Below, in pieces: positions 51,651-54,973 of a DNA stretch of 54,973 nt (its first letter is position 1; each line of letters starts with the position of its first letter). Origin of the DNA: a virus. The notes under the pieces are model-generated. The model was not told where the DNA came from. It did not search any database and saw only the letters and a program-made list of their open reading frames with translations. Location: positions 1 to 54,973 of IMG/VR virus record IMGVR_UViG_3300050821_007283; one strand, given 5' to 3'. The position numbers were made by a program, and so were the translations under genes.

Positions 51651-52014
51651 CGTCCCGTTCTCCTTCGTCGTCGTGGTTGTCCTCGTCCAGTCCCTGCCGC
51701 CTGCGGCTCAGCCAGGCGTCAACGGCCTGGTCCAGCACGTAGCGGCGGAAAGCGGCCTGGTCCGGTGACGGGGCATCCGGGGCCGCGTTCGCCCGCCTCA
51801 GCGCGAACTCGGCCGCCGGGCGCACGTCATCGGGCAGCGTCTCCGTCCTCCTCAGGTCCGCGTAGTCGTCAGCCGCGGCCCTGACGCACTCGATGGCGCA
51901 CCGCCGCGCCCTGCCGTCCGGCGACATCAGGTGCGGGACGTTGGCCCAGACCGCGCTCTCGAACTGGTCGATCGCCGGGTCGCGGGACGGTCCGCGCTGC
52001 CGGTGGGCGCTCAC
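51643..52014 (-). CDS. Hypothetical helical protein
   Basis: 123 aa from GTG 52014 (GTGA overlap). All-helical, charged (ARRCAIECVRAAADDYADLR, AAFRRYVLDQAVDAWLSRRR) with an acidic tail. Unknown. Confidence 0.6.
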   Translation of the reverse strand: MSAHRQRGPSRDPAIDQFESAVWANVPHLMSPDGRARRCAIECVRAAADDYADLRRTETLPDDVRPAAEFALRRANAAPDAPSPDQAAFRRYVLDQAVDAWLSRRRQGLDEDNHDDEGERDVA

Positions 52015-52157
52015 GACGCCGCCCCGTACCCGCACCCGTCAGCAGGGCAGTCCCACCGGGTGTCCCAGCCAGGCGAGTCCTGGTCAGGGCTGAGGGCAAG
52101 CCCGGGGCCGTGGTCCGGGCATTCCAGGTCTTCTCTGGTGAGGAGTTCGTTGGGCAT
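52011..52157 (-). CDS. 48-aa protein with two Cys groups
   Basis: ATG 52157 (TGATG with the upstream stop), stop overlapping the next GTG (GTGA). RREDLECPDHGPGLAL-like start (actual TREDLECPDHGPGL) and WDCPADGCGYGAAS: CPDH and CxxxxC could bind one zinc. Overlap at both ends supports expression. Confidence 0.55.
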   Translation of the reverse strand: MPNELLTREDLECPDHGPGLALSPDQDSPGWDTRWDCPADGCGYGAAS

Positions 52158-52573
52158 CAGGCGGCCACCTCCTCCCGCAGCCGCGCCTCGTAGCGCTCGG
52201 CGGTCCGCATCGACACGCCGACGCGCCGGGCGGCGGCCTCCTTCGACTCGCCGAGCCCGCGCAGCCAGGCGTAGTCCTCGGCCCGGCCTGCCGCGACGGT
52301 GCGCTGCCTCGGCCGGGCTGGCCGTCGCGGGCGTGCCGGGCGTGCCCTGCGGGCCGGCGGGCGCTGGTGCTTCGGCTCAGCAGGCGGCGGGGTCCACCCG
52401 GACGCCCGCAGCCTGGCCTCGTACTGCGCCCCCGTGCTGCGGGCCACGCCCGCGCCGCCTGCCGCCCCGGCGACGGTCTCGCCCGCGTCCCTCAGTGCCC
52501 GGTAGGCCGCGAAGTGCCGGGCCGCCTTCTGCCGCCATGCCTCCTGGGCAGCGGCGACCTGCGCCGCGCTCAC
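52157..52573 (-). CDS. Protein with two similar HTH segments
   Basis: 138 aa, GTG 52573 (GTGA). Two related segments, AYRALRDAGETVAGAAGGAG...VARSTGAQYEARLR and DYAWLRGLGESKEAAARRVG...VSMRTAERYEARLR, each look like a helix-turn-helix, joined by an Arg/Pro-rich linker. An internal duplication is visible. Probably binds DNA; in the replication operon, so a regulator or replication helper. Confidence 0.7.
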   Translation of the reverse strand: MSAAQVAAAQEAWRQKAARHFAAYRALRDAGETVAGAAGGAGVARSTGAQYEARLRASGWTPPPAEPKHQRPPARRARPARPRRPARPRQRTVAAGRAEDYAWLRGLGESKEAAARRVGVSMRTAERYEARLREEVAA

Positions 52574-53106
52574 TGCCCCGCCTCCGCGTCGAGAGCCAAG
52601 GCGTCCTCAACCAGCGCCAGCAGCGCCGCGCGCCTACGCGAATCGTTCCGGTTGCCGTTGAACATCTCCGGCGGGATGAAGCCGGCCCACTGGCTTGCAT
52701 AGGCGTAGCCCAGCGGCTCGGCCAGCAGCCGGGCCGACAGCGGCGGGGTGTCGTCGTCCTCGGGCGGCTTCGAGCCGAGCACCAGTGCGCGGCGCGACTC
52801 GCTCGCCGCCGCCGCCTCGGTCAGGGCCGCCTCCCACATCCGGTGCCAGCGGTCCGGGTCCGGGGCCATCCGCGGCCGCAGCGGGATGACCGGCGCGACA
52901 GGTGCTTCCGGGACGCGGCACCGGTTCCAGATGTCGGCGGGCATGATCTGGCTCGTGGACTCCTGGTAGTGCGCGACCACGGCCGCCATCGCCTCGTCCA
53001 GGTCGAGCTGGTAGAGCGCGTGGTGCCACGAGTCGGGGCGCTCGGGCGCGGGCAGCCCGTAGCCGCCGGCGAACGCCAGCAGGTCGCTGATCTCGGCCGG
53101 GCTCAT
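52570..53106 (-). CDS. Replication-operon protein (helicase-loader partner type)
   Basis: 178 aa, ATG 53106. AEISDLLAFAGGYGLPAPER, WHHALYQLDLDEAMAAVVAH and YQESTSQIMPADIWNRCR resemble small proteins encoded next to replication ATPases in Streptomyces phages (helical N-terminal domain ending in MPADI). Its exact function is unknown; co-transcription with the DnaC-like gene suggests a role in replication. Confidence 0.6.
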   Translation of the reverse strand: MSPAEISDLLAFAGGYGLPAPERPDSWHHALYQLDLDEAMAAVVAHYQESTSQIMPADIWNRCRVPEAPVAPVIPLRPRMAPDPDRWHRMWEAALTEAAAASESRRALVLGSKPPEDDDTPPLSARLLAEPLGYAYASQWAGFIPPEMFNGNRNDSRRRAALLALVEDALALDAEAGQ

Positions 53107-53822
53107 GCCGCCGGCATCCTTCGGTCATCGCCCGTCATGGGGACCACGACGCACATCTCGGCGAGGCGGCTGGCGGTGCGCTTGCCGGTCTGCTCGGCGA
53201 GCGCGGCCGGCGGCAGGTTGCTGGTGACGATCAGCGGGCGGCAGTGCACGTAGCGCTGGTCGATGATGCTGTAAAGGCGTTCCTGCGTCCACTCGGACGC
53301 CTTCTCCGCGCCGATGTCGTCCAGCGCCAGAAGGTCGGCGCCCTGGCAGTCGCGGATGCGCTGCCGCCCGTCGTCACCTGGCCGCAGGTCGTCTAGCAGG
53401 TCGGTCATCCGGGTGAATATGACGGTCGGCCCCTGCCTGCCGTACCAGTCGTCGGTGACCGTCGAGTCCGGCACGGTGCCGGTCGCGAGGCACCAGGCCG
53501 CGAGCGCCGCCCACGCCGCGTGCGTCTTGCCGGTGCCCACCGGGCCGGTCAGGTACAGGCCCTGCGCCTTCTGGCCGCGCGCCGCCCACTCGGCGATCGC
53601 GTGCGGCGCGTCAATGGCGTCGCGGAAGCGGGGCGGCGTGAACGCGCCGATGGACCCCAGGAGCCTGCCGCGCTCGCAGGCCGCGCAGTTAACCGAGCCG
53701 CTGCGGCGAACGTCCTCGTCCGGGTAGATGACCAGGACGAATCCGTGGCCGTCGCACTCAGCGCTGACGGAGCCGGGATAGGCATCGATCAGGTTGGCGT
53801 GCGTGATGTTAGCTCCAGCCAC
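53103..53822 (-). CDS. DnaC/IstB-like AAA+ ATPase (helicase loader)
   Basis: 239 aa from GTG 53822, chosen because GAGGAG lies seven bases upstream (an in-frame ATG at 53837 lacks a site). Three Cys early (SAECDGHG, NCAACERG), then Walker A GPVGTGKT (93-100), Walker B LLALDDIGA (Asp168/169), sensor I TSNLPP and ASRLAEM arginine region. It would load the host replicative helicase at the phage origin, as lambda P or DnaC do. Directly downstream of the initiator. Confidence 0.9.
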   Translation of the reverse strand: MAGANITHANLIDAYPGSVSAECDGHGFVLVIYPDEDVRRSGSVNCAACERGRLLGSIGAFTPPRFRDAIDAPHAIAEWAARGQKAQGLYLTGPVGTGKTHAAWAALAAWCLATGTVPDSTVTDDWYGRQGPTVIFTRMTDLLDDLRPGDDGRQRIRDCQGADLLALDDIGAEKASEWTQERLYSIIDQRYVHCRPLIVTSNLPPAALAEQTGKRTASRLAEMCVVVPMTGDDRRMPAA

Positions 53823-54744
53823 GGTTGTACTCCTCATCGGTGAAATTGGTCGGGCGCGTGCCGTTGGCCGGCTGCGGCCTCGGGGGCTCGGGCTCGTCCA
53901 TCCAGCACTTGCCGCGCAGCCACCGGGCGGGGGACTTGACGTAGCCGCTGAGGACGCGCTGGTCGGTGCGGTAACTCGTGGCGGCCTCGGTGAGCATGAC
54001 CGGGTCGACGCCAGCGGCCATTACCGTCGCCCACACCGCCTCGGCGTCACCCCGGTCGACGTGCTTCGGGTACGCGGCGTACCAGGCATCGAAGCGGGGG
54101 TCGGTCCCCGGCTTGAGCCGCCTGCCGCGCTTAGGCTCAGCGGGCGGGGCGTCGAACAGCGCGTCCGGGCTTTTTGCGGGTTCTTTAGATTTTGAGGTTG
54201 TCTTTTTATCTTCAGTAGTGGGTGGTTTGGGTGAAGCCGGCTTCACCCCATTGGTTTCGCCATGGGGTGAAGTGGACTGCACCCCATCGGATTCGCGCAG
54301 GTCAGGGCCACGCGCCTCGCCATGGGGTGAAGTGGACTGCACCCCATCATGGGGTGAAGTGGGCTTCATCTGATGAAGTGGGCTGCACCCCATGTGGGGT
54401 GAAGTGGACTTCACCCCATCGACCGCAGGAGAGTGCTCCATCACGAGGTCGTAGACGACAGGGCGGCGGTGCGCGGGAAGCCGTGCGGCCTGCGCCTGGT
54501 CACCCCGCCTGATCAGGCCGGCAGCCGCGAGCGCGTCAACATCGTTCTGCACCTGCCGCCTGCTCTTGCGCGCGTACGCGGCCAGCGTCGCCTCGCTCGG
54601 GTAGGCGTTCCGCCCGTCCTCGTCGGCGTGGTGGGCGAGTCCCATCAGCGCGCCGACACAGTGAGCGGGCACGCCTGGGGCGTCCGTCAGTGCCCAGACC
54701 ATCGCCTCAACGCTCATTACGGGGAGTGCCCCTGTCATCCGCAT
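53809..54744 (-). CDS. Replication initiator with winged-helix domain
   Basis: 311 aa from ATG 54744 (AGGGA upstream; ATGs at 54765 and further upstream are alternatives). N-terminal winged helix: VWALTDAPGVPAHCVGALMG, YPSEATLAAYARKSRRQVQN, AAAGLIRRGD. The middle is made of repeats (GVKSTSPH, GVQSTSPHGE) encoded by iterons, then a Lys/Thr/Ser linker; C-terminal FDAWYAAYPKHVDRGDAEAV resembles replication protein O-like ends. It binds the internal origin and recruits the loader. Confidence 0.85.
   Translation of the reverse strand: MRMTGALPVMSVEAMVWALTDAPGVPAHCVGALMGLAHHADEDGRNAYPSEATLAAYARKSRRQVQNDVDALAAAGLIRRGDQAQAARLPAHRRPVVYDLVMEHSPAVDGVKSTSPHMGCSPLHQMKPTSPHDGVQSTSPHGEARGPDLRESDGVQSTSPHGETNGVKPASPKPPTTEDKKTTSKSKEPAKSPDALFDAPPAEPKRGRRLKPGTDPRFDAWYAAYPKHVDRGDAEAVWATVMAAGVDPVMLTEAATSYRTDQRVLSGYVKSPARWLRGKCWMDEPEPPRPQPANGTRPTNFTDEEYNRGWS
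54165..54419. other. Putative replication origin inside initiator gene
   Basis: Iterons: perfect 20-bp dyad GGGTGAAGCC/GGCTTCACCC (54229-54248); two identical 26-bp dyads starting ATGGGGTGAAGTGG and ending GCACCCCAT (54262-54287, 54322-54347, 60 bp apart); half-sites 54349-54370 and 54371-54393; and a perfect dyad TGGGGTGAAGT/ACTTCACCCCA (54395-54418). Next to them 54170-54222 is strikingly AT-rich (runs of T) for this GC-rich DNA, a likely unwinding element. Confidence 0.8.
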
Positions 54745-54784
54745 GCCGTCCCTGACTGTCATCATCGCGATGTCCGCTGTGATG

Positions 54785-54881
54785 ATCCTACGCATGCGCT
54801 GCCGCATGCTGCAAGTTATGCGGTGGCGCATGCGTGCGGTGGTGGCGTGGTATCATGACTCCGGGCATGCGGTCGCGCATG
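54785..54881. promoter_or_regulatory. Replication promoter with ATGCG-N4-CGCAT operators
   Basis: Leftward promoter: TTGCAG (54814-54809), 18 bp, TAGGAT (54790-54785). Operators: GCATGCG-CTGC-CGCATGC (54792-54809, in the spacer), ATGCG-GTGG-CGCAT (54818-54831) and CATGCG-GTCG-CGCATG (54866-54881). The third lies nearer the rightward partial gene at 54920. Confidence 0.7.
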
Positions 54882-54919
54882 ACCTTGCATCGTGACGGCC
54901 GGTCACGGACACTGGGAGC

Positions 54920-54973
54920 GTGACGGACGTGGTAGAGGAGCTGAAGAGGCGCGCTGGCGTGGCCAAGCGGCAC
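54920..54973 (+). CDS. Partial rightward gene, divergent from replication operon
   Basis: GTG 54920 opens 18 codons (VTDVVEELKRRAGVAKRH) to the window end. TTGCAT (54885-54890), 17 bp, GACACT (54908-54913) and a six-base gap would make it leaderless. Its place across the operators from the replication genes suggests a repressor, but only the N-terminus is visible. Confidence 0.4.
   Translation, partial: MTDVVEELKRRAGVAKRH

Noticed and set aside
54229-54419. CRISPR array
   Set aside because: Repeats are irregularly spaced inverted half-sites within a coding gene, no unique spacers of constant length and no cas genes.

Overview
The window looks like a little over one arm of a temperate, tailed (siphovirus-like) phage or prophage of a high-GC actinobacterium, most likely a streptomycete or relative. 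Evidence: the DNA is very GC-rich with G/C-ending codons and many GTG starts; there is an HK97-type head module (portal, ClpP-like protease, capsid, terminase); a tyrosine integrase sits beside small HTH genes; and many tiny genes belong to families common in Streptomyces and their phages (DUF6221, DUF4326, Thg1-like, XRE, GntR, STAS). No tRNA, rRNA, CRISPR array or transposase was seen. Both window ends cut genes, so lysis, tail and possibly repressor genes lie outside.

Layout. 1-5.6 kb, minus strand: a partial structural gene, major capsid, protease with an extra C-terminal domain, a 2H phosphoesterase, portal and a small membrane protein, tightly overlapped. 5.8-7.8 kb, plus strand: a candidate small terminase and the large terminase, divergent from the portal. 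8.2-8.9 kb: two ribbon-helix-helix (RHH) genes and a divergent operator/promoter switch. 8.9-16.7 kb, plus strand: an accessory operon of small proteins separated by repeated leader hairpins, an orphan adenine methyltransferase, an RHH protein and an FtsK-like translocase. 26.0-16.8 kb, minus strand: a long chain of small overlapping genes including an HNH nuclease, a Tad2-like (DUF2829) anti-Thoeris candidate and an FHA-domain protein. 26.0-29.4 kb: integrase with 11-bp iterons, an HNH-GntR fusion and a GntR regulator. 43.5-29.4 kb, minus strand: about forty small overlapping genes, many Cys-rich, with a SLOG protein, DUF4326, an AP2/HNH homing endonuclease fused to a resident gene, a cupin-like protein, an anti-anti-sigma (STAS) protein without its phosphosite, and a HAD-like enzyme. 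43.5-44.4 kb: a divergent RHH switch whose start codons lie inside the operators, then a CHC2-like zinc protein. 54.7-44.6 kb, minus strand: the replication/early operon (initiator with origin inside, DnaC-like loader, nuclease, Thg1-like polymerase, membrane protein plus lipoprotein cassette, cytosine methyltransferase).

How it fits together. Replication appears lambda-like: a winged-helix initiator binds iterons inside its own gene next to an AT-rich stretch, and a DnaC-type ATPase loads the host helicase. Expression seems to be run from several divergent switches that share one promoter style (TTGC-type -35, 17-18 bp spacer, TANNNT -10, transcription starting at or next to the start codon) with a palindromic operator in the spacer or over the start codon. 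The two methyltransferases, the Tad2-like protein and perhaps the Thg1-like and lipoprotein genes read as host-defence or host-takeover functions. Assignments rest on motifs read by eye; no database search was possible.
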